Part shown: positions 8,020-15,256 of the stretch, one piece after another
Layout of the letters: every line of letters starts with the position of its first letter
Numbering within the stretch: the first letter of the stretch is position 1
Source: Limnohabitans_A sp048020265
Lineage (GTDB): Bacteria; Pseudomonadota; Gammaproteobacteria; Burkholderiales; Burkholderiaceae_C
Length of the DNA: 64,000 nt
Direction of reading: 5' to 3'
Assembly: GCF_048020265.1 (NCBI RefSeq)
Contig: NZ_CP171843.1
Location: 1,612,001 to 1,676,000, forward strand
Notes under the pieces: model-generated
What the model was told of the DNA's origin: nothing
Database searches by the model: none
Seen by the model: only the letters and a program-made list of their open reading frames with translations
Made by a program: the position numbers and the translations under genes

Positions 8020-8838
8020 ATGATCATCTCTTTGCCCACCCACAAGCTCTACGCCTACACAGGCGGCAAGCCCTTCAACCCCGCCCAACCCACCGCCGTG
8101 TTCATCCACGGCGTGCTCAACGACCACAGCGTCTGGATCTTGCAAACCCGCTACCTCGCCCACCACGGCTGGAACGTGTTGGCCATCGACCTGCCCGGGC
8201 ACTGCAAAAGCGAAGGCCCGCCGCTGCAAAGCGTGGAAGAAGCGGCCGACACCATCATCGCGCTGCTGGATGCGCTGAAGATTGACAAGGCCGCGCTGAT
8301 CGGCCACAGCTTTGGCTCGCTCATCGCCCTGGAAGCGGCTGCCCGTAATTCGGCGGCCCATCCCGGCCGCGTGAGCCACCTGGTCATGGTGGGCACGGCC
8401 TACCCCATGCGCGTCTCGCCCGCCTTGCTCGACCTGTCGGTCAGTGCGCCCTTCAAGGCCATCGACATGGTCAACAGCTTCTCGCACTCCACGCTGGCGC
8501 CACCGCCTTCGGCCCTGGGCCCCGGCACCTGGCTGTACGGCGGCAGCAAGGCGCTGATGCGCCGGGTGCTGGCCAGCAACACGCAGGTCAATGTGTTCCA
8601 TACCGGTTTCAAGGCCTGCGACATCTACAGTGGCGCCGAAGCGGCCATGCCCCGCGTGAGCTGCCCCACCTTGTTTGTGCTCGGCAACGCCGACCAGATG
8701 ACCCCGCCCAAGGCCGCGCAAAGCCTGATCGCGCTGTGCACCCAACCCAAGGTGGTGAAGCTGCCCGCGGGCCATTCGCTCATGACCGAAGCGCCCGAAG
8801 GCGTGTTGCAGGCGCTCAAGGATTTTTTGAAGCCATGA
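8020..8838 (+). CDS. Alpha/beta-fold hydrolase
   Basis: 272 residues with a complete triad pattern: VFIHGVLNDHSVW (oxyanion-hole HG), LIGHSFGSLIA (nucleophile Ser), FVLGNADQMTPP (Asp) and LPAGHSLMTEAP (His). It is cytosolic. The ATG at 8020 begins MIISLPTHKLYAYTGG; the frame is open 15 codons further upstream but that part lies next to the repeat. It is not closely similar to the hydrolase at 2564-3439. Substrate unknown. Immediately downstream comes the REP cluster at 8849-8977, then the P450. Confidence 0.85.
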   Translation: MIISLPTHKLYAYTGGKPFNPAQPTAVFIHGVLNDHSVWILQTRYLAHHGWNVLAIDLPGHCKSEGPPLQSVEEAADTIIALLDALKIDKAALIGHSFGSLIALEAAARNSAAHPGRVSHLVMVGTAYPMRVSPALLDLSVSAPFKAIDMVNSFSHSTLAPPPSALGPGTWLYGGSKALMRRVLASNTQVNVFHTGFKACDIYSGAEAAMPRVSCPTLFVLGNADQMTPPKAAQSLIALCTQPKVVKLPAGHSLMTEAPEGVLQALKDFLKP

Positions 8839-8848
8839 CCCTGACGAA

Positions 8849-8977
8849 AATTCGCGAGCAGGGGCTCGCTCCCACACAAAACAACAGGCCCTCTGCCTTT
8901 GTGGGAGGCCGCCCCTGCGGCCGAATGCCTGCATGGCCCTTACCGAAGATTAGCGCACAGGTGTGCGCTCCTACAAC
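8849..8977. repeat. Cluster of three REP-like hairpins
   Basis: Unit 1, TTCGCGAGCAGGGGCTCGCT..., spans 8849-8876. Unit 2, GTGGGAGGCCGCCCCTGCGG...GAAT, spans 8901-8926. Unit 3, GCGCACAGGTGTGCGCTCCT..., spans 8950-8977 and reads GTAGGAGCGCACACCTGTGC...TAAT on the other strand. Units 1 and 2 are inverted, as in a REPIN; unit 3 has the same head-stem-CCT-stem-AAT plan with a third stem. The cluster fills the whole gap between the hydrolase stop and the P450 start. Confidence 0.8.
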
Positions 8978-10306
8978 ATGAACAAACTGATTTCCAGCAT
9001 CACCCCGGCGCTGTCGGCTGACAGGGCAAACGAGATTGCCCAAACACTGGACCTGCGGGCTTTGCCGAGCGATTTTCTGGACAACCCCTACCCGGTTTAT
9101 GCCGCACTGCGGGAAGCGGAGCCCTTCAAGCGCATGCCCGACGGCTCGTACTTCCTCACACGCCACGCCGATCTGGTCGCGGTGTACCGCGATGCCAAGG
9201 TCTTCAGCTCTGACAAGCAGGTCGAGTTCGGCCCCAAATACAACCACGCGCCATTCAACCAGCCTCCTTACACCACGCCCGGGGGTGTGGCTCCGCTGTT
9301 CGAGCACCACACCAACAGCCTGGTCTTCAACGACCCGCCCCTGCACACCCGGGTGCGCCGCCTGATCATGGGCGCCCTCACCCGCCGCGCCATTGAGGCC
9401 ATGGAGCCCGGGCTGGTGCAGCTGGTCGACAGCCTGCTGGACAAGATCGAGGCCCGAGGCGGCGGCGACCTGATCGAAGACTTTGCCTCGGCCATTCCGG
9501 TGGAGATCATCGGCAACCTGCTGGACGTGCCGCATGCCGACCGTGAGCCCCTGCGCGGCTGGTCGCTGGCGATTTTGGGGGCGCTGGAGCCCGCCCTCAC
9601 GCCCGAACAGGAAGCGCTGGGCAACCGCAGCGTGACCGAATTTCTGGCCTACCTGCGCGAGCTGGTCGCCAAACGTCGTCAACAGCCGGGCGACCCGGAG
9701 CACGATGTGCTGACCCGGCTGATCCAAGGTGAGGAAAACGGCGATGCCCTGAGCGAAGTCGAGCTGCTGCAAAACTGTGTGTTCCTGCTCAATGCCGGGC
9801 ACGAGACGACCACCAACCTGATCGGCAACGCCCTCATCACCTTGCAAGAGTGGCCCGAGCAGCGCGAACAACTCAAGGCCGACCTGAAACAAGCGGCCAG
9901 CGACGAAGAACGCGAACAGATTCTGGGCCTGGCGGTGGACGAGTTTTTGCGCTTTGAGTCGTCCAACCAGTTGGGCAACCGCCGCGCCCTGCAGGCCACG
10001 CAGGTCAACGGCGTGGATCTTCCCGCAGGCGCTTTGGTCACGCTGTGCATTGGCGCGGCCAACCGCGACCCGGCGGTGTACGAGAACCCCGAACACCTGA
10101 ACCTGCGCCGCACCGGCAACAAGCACCTGGCCTTTGGCTTTGGGGTGCACCAGTGCGCGGGCCTGAGCCTGGCGCGTCTCGAAGGCCGCATCGCCATCGG
10201 GCGCTTTTTGCAGCGTTTTCCCGATTACCGACTGACCGAGGCCCCGGTGCGCGGTGGCCGTGCCCGGTTCCGCGGCTTTTTGAGCGCCCCCTTTCAAACC
10301 CGCTGA
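8978..10306 (+). CDS. Cytochrome P450
   Basis: 442 residues, soluble bacterial class I P450. The heme ligand loop is FGFGVHQCAGLSLARLEGR (Cys near residue 395), the I-helix oxygen-activation motif is NAGHETTTN, and the K-helix ExxR is EFLR. No reductase or ferredoxin is fused or adjacent, so electrons must come from elsewhere in the genome. The substrate is unknown; the closest general type is the bacterial CYP107/CYP109-like hydroxylase group. The ATG at 8978 directly abuts the last REP-like hairpin and has no recognisable Shine-Dalgarno sequence; an ATG five codons upstream is in frame but lies inside the repeat. Confidence 0.9.
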   Translation: MNKLISSITPALSADRANEIAQTLDLRALPSDFLDNPYPVYAALREAEPFKRMPDGSYFLTRHADLVAVYRDAKVFSSDKQVEFGPKYNHAPFNQPPYTTPGGVAPLFEHHTNSLVFNDPPLHTRVRRLIMGALTRRAIEAMEPGLVQLVDSLLDKIEARGGGDLIEDFASAIPVEIIGNLLDVPHADREPLRGWSLAILGALEPALTPEQEALGNRSVTEFLAYLRELVAKRRQQPGDPEHDVLTRLIQGEENGDALSEVELLQNCVFLLNAGHETTTNLIGNALITLQEWPEQREQLKADLKQAASDEEREQILGLAVDEFLRFESSNQLGNRRALQATQVNGVDLPAGALVTLCIGAANRDPAVYENPEHLNLRRTGNKHLAFGFGVHQCAGLSLARLEGRIAIGRFLQRFPDYRLTEAPVRGGRARFRGFLSAPFQTR

Positions 10307-10327
10307 ACACAGCCCGGAGACACCGCC

Positions 10328-10639
10328 ATGACCGAAGCCGTTCACCATGCCAGTTTTGCCGAGTTTTACCCGTTCTATTTGAGCGAGCACAGCCACCGCA
10401 CCTGCCGTCGCATGCACTTTGTGGGCAGCAGCTTGTCGCTGGTGTGCCTGGCCATGCTGGCCATCACCGGCAAGCCGCAGTACTTTTTGTATGGTTTGCT
10501 GTGCGGCTACGGCTGCGCCTGGATCGGGCATTTTGTATTCGAGAAGAACAAGCCCGCCAGCTTCAAGCGCCCGCTTTACAGCTTCATGGGCGACTGGGTG
10601 ATGTACCGCGACATGTGGCGCGGACGTGTGAGTTTTTAA
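10328..10639 (+). CDS. Mpo1-like (DUF962) membrane protein
   Basis: 103 residues. The family pattern SHRTCRRMHFVG, two hydrophobic segments (about residues 35-70) and GHFVFEKNKPASF identify the DUF962/Mpo1-like family. Yeast Mpo1 is an iron-dependent dioxygenase acting on 2-hydroxy fatty acids, and the conserved histidines are visible here. A bacterial role is not established. It starts 22 bases after the P450 stop with GGAGA nearby, so the two are probably co-transcribed, which would fit a lipid-oxidation theme (inference). Confidence 0.85.
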   Translation: MTEAVHHASFAEFYPFYLSEHSHRTCRRMHFVGSSLSLVCLAMLAITGKPQYFLYGLLCGYGCAWIGHFVFEKNKPASFKRPLYSFMGDWVMYRDMWRGRVSF

Positions 10640-10670
10640 TCTGTCAAAAAATCCGCGGCCAACGCCGAAA

Positions 10671-11927
10671 TCAAGCTTTAGCTTCAACTTCGGGCAGCAA
10701 CTGCCCCACTCGAATTTGATCGAAGCCCATGTGTCGCCAGACCGGATCACCACCCGGGCCCCGCAGAACCAGTAGACGGTCCGCCAGTGGGGCCACGCTG
10801 ATCTGGGCGGGGTCGATCAACAGCACTTGCCGGGCTTGCCCCTGGTCATTCTGTTCGGTCAGGCGCCCCACCCAATCGAGGCTTTGCAAAACGTCCAGCA
10901 CCTGACGCAGTTCGCTGGTCTCCACACGCAAACGCACAGCCAGGTCATCGGTGCTCCAACCCCGCTGGACAGACACCTTGGCGGCGTTCAACTCGGCCAC
11001 AATCTCCAACGCCAGGCGAAAGCCCCAACCCGCCCCCTCGGGCTTGCGCCACTCTTGCCGGCCCAACTGGGGCAGGCTGGAAGCCAGCACAGCCCCCAGC
11101 AAAACCAGCAGCCAGGTCACGTATATCCAGACCAGCAAAATGGGCAAGGCGGCAAATGCCCCGTAAACCAGTGAATAGGTGGGCACCTGAAGCAGGTAGA
11201 CCGCCATCAGCTTCTTGGCCAACTCCAGGGCGCCCGCCACCAAAAATCCGGCGGTGATGGCATGCCGCCACCGCACACGGGTGTAGGGCACATAAAAATA
11301 CAAGCCGCTGACGCAGGCCGTGAGCAGCAGAAACTCAAAACTGTCGAGCAGCCAGCGAACAGAGCCCGGCAGCACATCCACCACATCGCGTGAAGCCGTC
11401 ACCACATAAGACGTGATGGCGAGACTGGCCCCCAAAAACAAAGGCCCCAGCGTGATGGCAGACCAGTACAGCAGCACCCGCTGCGGCAAAGGTCGCTGAC
11501 GCTGCAAGCCCCAGATTTGCCCCAAAGTGCGCTCGATCGTCACCATCAAAAACACCGCCGACAACAGCACTGCCACCAAACCCGCCGAGCCCAGACGGCT
11601 GGCCTTTCGCGAAAACTGCGTGAGGTAACTGAGCACCTGGCGGGCAATGCTCTCGGGCACCAGGCTCTCGATCAGCCAGCGCTGGATCGTGTCCTGGAAC
11701 TTGCCAAACACCGGAAATGCTGCAAAAACGGCCAAACCCACCGCAAACAGCGGCACCAAAGCCAGCACCGTGGTGAAGGTGAGCGAGCTGGCGCTCACGC
11801 CCAGACGGGCATCGCGAAAGCGCTCGGCCAGCACACCCGCCATCTGACGCCATGGAAAAACCGACAACTCCTGCCACCAAAGGGTGGCTTGGGCGCTCAA
11901 AGAAGACTTGGACAAGGGAGAAGGCAT
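10671..11927 (-). CDS. YihY/UPF0761-family inner-membrane protein
   Basis: 418 residues. The first two thirds hold about six transmembrane segments with the YihY/BrkB signatures SASSLTFTTVLALVPLFAVG and YKVPYT-like FYVPYTRVRWRHA. Residues from about 300 on form a soluble tail that resembles a winged-helix-type domain (DDLAVRLRVETSELRQVLDVL). The role of YihY proteins is unsettled; the old link to RNase BN is wrong. The start at 11927 is 21 bases from the divergent DUF2069 start, so both promoters overlap. The same frame is open far upstream through the antisense of the FAD-dehydrogenase gene, which is a GC artefact. Confidence 0.88.
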   Translation of the reverse strand: MPSPLSKSSLSAQATLWWQELSVFPWRQMAGVLAERFRDARLGVSASSLTFTTVLALVPLFAVGLAVFAAFPVFGKFQDTIQRWLIESLVPESIARQVLSYLTQFSRKASRLGSAGLVAVLLSAVFLMVTIERTLGQIWGLQRQRPLPQRVLLYWSAITLGPLFLGASLAITSYVVTASRDVVDVLPGSVRWLLDSFEFLLLTACVSGLYFYVPYTRVRWRHAITAGFLVAGALELAKKLMAVYLLQVPTYSLVYGAFAALPILLVWIYVTWLLVLLGAVLASSLPQLGRQEWRKPEGAGWGFRLALEIVAELNAAKVSVQRGWSTDDLAVRLRVETSELRQVLDVLQSLDWVGRLTEQNDQGQARQVLLIDPAQISVAPLADRLLVLRGPGGDPVWRHMGFDQIRVGQLLPEVEAKA

Positions 11928-11948
11928 GCCCGGTATGATGCCACCGCA

Positions 11949-12356
11949 ATGAACACCAACACCGAAAACAATCCCGCTGGCGTCGATTTCACCCGCTGGA
12001 TGGCCGTGGGCAGCCTGCTGAGCCTCATCCTTTTGGGCCTGGCCTGGGAGCTTTGGCTTGCGCCCTTGCGTCCGGGCGGCTCCTGGTGGGCCATCAAAGT
12101 GCTGCCGCTGTGCATTCCGCTCGCCGGCCTGCTGAAAAACCGCATGTACACCTACCGCTGGGTCAGTATGCTGGTCTGGCTGTACTTTATAGAAGGCGTG
12201 GTGCGCGCCTGGGGCGATGCCTGGCCCTCCAACGCCCTGGCAGGACTGCAAACTTTGCTGTGCACCACCTTGTTCATAGCCTGCGCCTTGCACGTGCGCA
12301 TCCGCTTCAAAGCTGCCAAAGCCACGGGCAATTTTGTACCCGTGCCCCGCGACTGA
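11949..12356 (+). CDS. DUF2069 membrane protein
   Basis: 135 residues with four predicted transmembrane helices: WMAVGSLLSLILLGLAWELW, WAIKVLPLCIPLAGLL, WVSMLVWLYFIEGVV and LQTLLCTTLFIACAL. The pattern KNRMYTYRWVSMLVWLYFIEG is characteristic of DUF2069, a betaproteobacterial and gammaproteobacterial family without known function. The gene is divergent from yihY and is followed by the FAD-linked dehydrogenase after 45 bases. Confidence 0.85.
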   Translation: MNTNTENNPAGVDFTRWMAVGSLLSLILLGLAWELWLAPLRPGGSWWAIKVLPLCIPLAGLLKNRMYTYRWVSMLVWLYFIEGVVRAWGDAWPSNALAGLQTLLCTTLFIACALHVRIRFKAAKATGNFVPVPRD

Positions 12357-12401
12357 AGCCTGCACCCCTCGCTCATTGACACCGACCGCCACCACTTGCC
12401 C

Positions 12402-13844
12402 ATGACCGCTTTGCCCCACGCTCACCCTGAACTGATCGCCCGACTGCGTCAGATTTGCGGTGACGCCCACGTCTTGACCCACGACGACCCGGCCACCGAC
12501 CTGAGCCCCTGGGAGCAGGACTGGCGAAAACGCGTCAAAGGCCGTGCCTTGGCCGTGGTACGCCCAGGCAACACCGCCGAAGTGGCTGCGGTGGTCAAGG
12601 CCTGTGCAGCAGCCAACACGCCCATCGTGCCGCAAGGCGGCAACACAGGTCTGGTGGTGGGCGGCGTGCCCAACGGCTCGGGCACCCAGATCGTGCTGAG
12701 CATGACCCGCATGAACGCGGTGCGCGCCATCGACCCGGCCAACCTGACCATCACCGTGGAAGCCGGTTGCGTGCTGCAAAACCTGCAGGTCGCGGCCGAG
12801 GCTGCCGGTTTTCTGTTCCCCTTGAGCCTGGGCGCCGAAGGCAGCTGCACGATCGGTGGCAACCTGGGCACCAACGCAGGCGGCACGCAGGTCGTGCGCT
12901 ACGGCAACACCCGCGAGCTTTGCCTGGGCCTGGAAGTTGTCACCGCGCAAGGTGAAGTCTGGAACGGCCTGAGTGGTCTGCGCAAGGACAACACCGGTTA
13001 TGACCTGCGCAACCTGATGATCGGCAGCGAAGGCACGCTGGGCATCATCACAGCCGCCACGATGAAGCTCTACCCCCAGCCCGCCGCACAGCTGACCGCC
13101 TGGGCCGCCGTGCCCGGCATGGAATCGGCCGTGCAACTGCTTGGCCTGGCGCACCAGCGTCTGGGGCCCGGCCTCACGGGCTTCGAGGTCATGAACCAGT
13201 TTGCGCTGGGCCTGGTCGACAAACACTACCCGCAATTGCGCGTGCCCCTGTGGCAAGGCACCCCTTGGTGTGTGTTGCTCGAGAACTCCGACAGCGAAAA
13301 CGAGGCGCACGCGCGCAGCCAGTTTGAGGGCCTGCTCGAAGCCGCCCTGGATCAAGGCTGCGTGACAGACGCCGTGGTTGCAGAAAGCCTCACGCAAGCG
13401 AAGGGGTTGTGGCACATCCGTGAAAGCATCACCCTGGCCCAGGCCCAGGAGGGCCTGAACATCAAGCACGACATCAGCATCCCGGTCTCGCGCATCCCGG
13501 ACTTTGTGGCCGAGACCGACGCCCTGCTCGCGCGCGAAGTGCCTGGCGTGCGGATGGTCGACTTTGGCCACCTGGGCGACGGCAACCTGCACTACAACGT
13601 GCAGGCGCCCGAAGGGGCCGATGGCCCCGCCTTTTTGCGGCAATATGAAGACAGGGTGAACACGCTGGTATTCGACCAGGTCAAGCGCTTTGGCGGCTCG
13701 ATCAGCGCCGAACACGGTGTGGGCGAACAAAAAGTTAACAAACTGCCGCTTTACAAAGACCCGACAGCGCTGGCCATGATGCGGGCCGTCAAGCAGGCGC
13801 TGGACCCACAAAACCTGCTCAACCCTGGCCGTGTGCTGAACTGA
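12402..13844 (+). CDS. FAD-linked oxidase, D-2-hydroxyacid (D-2-hydroxyglutarate/D-lactate) dehydrogenase type
   Basis: 480 residues. The N-terminal FAD_binding_4 domain shows PQGGNTGLVVGG and GSEGTLGIITAATMKLYP; the C-terminal FAD-oxidase_C domain shows DFGHLGDGNLHYN and SAEHGVGEQKVNKL. This is the GlcD/D2HGDH branch, which oxidises D-2-hydroxyacids to 2-oxoacids and passes electrons to the quinone pool or a flavoprotein. It lacks the C-terminal iron-sulfur domain of the long GlcD-GlcF fusions. The exact substrate is not certain; D-2-hydroxyglutarate formed as a side product (for example by SerA) or D-lactate are likely. It is followed after 25 bases by thyA. Confidence 0.88.
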   Translation: MTALPHAHPELIARLRQICGDAHVLTHDDPATDLSPWEQDWRKRVKGRALAVVRPGNTAEVAAVVKACAAANTPIVPQGGNTGLVVGGVPNGSGTQIVLSMTRMNAVRAIDPANLTITVEAGCVLQNLQVAAEAAGFLFPLSLGAEGSCTIGGNLGTNAGGTQVVRYGNTRELCLGLEVVTAQGEVWNGLSGLRKDNTGYDLRNLMIGSEGTLGIITAATMKLYPQPAAQLTAWAAVPGMESAVQLLGLAHQRLGPGLTGFEVMNQFALGLVDKHYPQLRVPLWQGTPWCVLLENSDSENEAHARSQFEGLLEAALDQGCVTDAVVAESLTQAKGLWHIRESITLAQAQEGLNIKHDISIPVSRIPDFVAETDALLAREVPGVRMVDFGHLGDGNLHYNVQAPEGADGPAFLRQYEDRVNTLVFDQVKRFGGSISAEHGVGEQKVNKLPLYKDPTALAMMRAVKQALDPQNLLNPGRVLN

Positions 13845-13869
13845 ATACCCAACATTGACGCTTGAAACC

Positions 13870-14709
13870 ATGACTTCCCCACACCGTCCCATCCGCAGCC
13901 AATACGAAGACTTCATGCGCCACGTCTACACGACGGGTGTGCAAAAAGGCGACCGCACCGGCACCGGCACGCGCAGCGTGTTCGGCCACCAGATGCGTTT
14001 TGATCTGAACGAGGGCTTCCCGCTGGTCACCACCAAGAAGGTCTTTTTGCGCGCCATCATCGTGGAGCTGCTGTGGTTCTTGCGCGGCGACAGCAATGTC
14101 AAGTGGCTGCAAGAACGCGGCTGCACCATCTGGGACGAATGGGCGCGCGAAGATGGCTCGCTCGGCCCCGTTTATGGCGTGCAGTGGCGCAGCTGGCCCA
14201 CCCCAGGCGGTGGTCACATCGACCAGATGCAGCAGGTCATGGACACGCTCAAAAACAACCCTGATTCACGGCGAATCATCGTGAGCGCCTGGAACGTGGC
14301 CGAACTCGACCAGATGGCGCTCATGCCCTGCCACGCTTTCTTCCAGTTTTACGTGGCGCCGCCGCAAAAAGCAGGCGACAAGCCGCGCCTGAGCTGCCAG
14401 CTGTACCAGCGCAGCGCAGACATCTTTTTGGGCGTGCCTTTCAACATTGCCAGTTATGCCTTGCTGACCCACATGGTGGCCCAGCAATGCGACATGGATG
14501 TGGGTGACTTCATCTGGACCGGTGGCGATTGCCACATCTACGCCAATCACCATGAGCAGGTCGAGCTGCAGCTCAGCCGCCAGCCGTTTGCTTACCCCAC
14601 GCTGCGCATCTTGCGCAAACCTGCGTCGATCTTTGATTACGAGTTTGAAGACTTCGAGGTCGTGGGCTACGAGTGCCACCCCGCCATCAAGGCGCCCGTG
14701 GCTGTTTGA
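13870..14709 (+). CDS. thyA: Thymidylate synthase
   Basis: 279 residues. It methylates dUMP to dTMP with methylenetetrahydrofolate in the cytosol. The catalytic cysteine is in LMPCHAFFQFYV; the N-terminal DRTGTGTRSVFG loop and SWPTPGG segment bind phosphate and folate. It is slightly longer than the 264-residue E. coli enzyme, with the extra residues near the PPQKAGDK insert. folA begins 11 bases downstream, so dihydrofolate made here is reduced by its partner from the same transcript. Confidence 0.97.
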   Translation: MTSPHRPIRSQYEDFMRHVYTTGVQKGDRTGTGTRSVFGHQMRFDLNEGFPLVTTKKVFLRAIIVELLWFLRGDSNVKWLQERGCTIWDEWAREDGSLGPVYGVQWRSWPTPGGGHIDQMQQVMDTLKNNPDSRRIIVSAWNVAELDQMALMPCHAFFQFYVAPPQKAGDKPRLSCQLYQRSADIFLGVPFNIASYALLTHMVAQQCDMDVGDFIWTGGDCHIYANHHEQVELQLSRQPFAYPTLRILRKPASIFDYEFEDFEVVGYECHPAIKAPVAV

Positions 14710-14720
14710 GTACCGGTCTG

Positions 14721-15209
14721 ATGAAACTGCACCTGATTTATGCCCGCGCCCGCAACGGTGTGATCGGCAAAGACAACCAGATGCCCTGGCATTTGCCCGA
14801 AGACCTGGCGCACTTCAAGCGCATCACGCTGGGCCAACCGGTCATCATGGGCCGCAAGACCTGGGACTCGCTGCCTGCACGCTTTCGCCCGCTGCCCGGG
14901 CGACTGAACATCGTCATCACCCGGCAGACCGACTGGCAAGCCGAGGGTGCTTTACGGGCTGGCTCCGTCAACGACGCGATGCGCCTGTGCGGCGAGGCAC
15001 CGGATGCCTGGATCATGGGCGGCGCCGAGATCTACCGCTTGGCCGAACCCCTGGCCACCACGGCGGTGGTGACCGAGATCGACGCCGACTTTGATGGTGA
15101 TGCCTTTGCGCCCGTGCTGGGCGCAGACTGGCGCGAGCTGCAACGCGAAGCGCACACCTCAGCCAGCGGCTTGGGCTTTGCCTTCGTCACTTACCAACGC
15201 GCTCGCTGA
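14721..15209 (+). CDS. folA: Dihydrofolate reductase
   Basis: 162 residues, normal length. It reduces dihydrofolate to tetrahydrofolate with NADPH. Diagnostic segments are NGVIGKDNQMPWHLPEDL (substrate and Met20 loop), VIMGRKTWDSLP (NADPH) and WIMGGAEIYRLA. It stands directly behind thyA, the standard thyA-folA pair. The start at 14721 begins MKLHLIYARA; a longer upstream extension would overlap thyA and is rejected. Confidence 0.97.
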   Translation: MKLHLIYARARNGVIGKDNQMPWHLPEDLAHFKRITLGQPVIMGRKTWDSLPARFRPLPGRLNIVITRQTDWQAEGALRAGSVNDAMRLCGEAPDAWIMGGAEIYRLAEPLATTAVVTEIDADFDGDAFAPVLGADWRELQREAHTSASGLGFAFVTYQRAR

Positions 15210-15256
15210 TCCCGACTGACCGCTGCAAAAACGGTGCTCCCCTGAAACATTGGAGG

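Noticed and set aside
4681..8977. CRISPR array from repeated 24-28-base units
   Set aside because: Units are palindromic, irregularly spaced, inverted relative to each other and differ in their stems; there are no cas genes.
11928..13916. Upstream extension of the YihY frame to more than 1000 codons
   Set aside because: The extension is antisense to the FAD-linked dehydrogenase; the family N-terminus starts at 11927.
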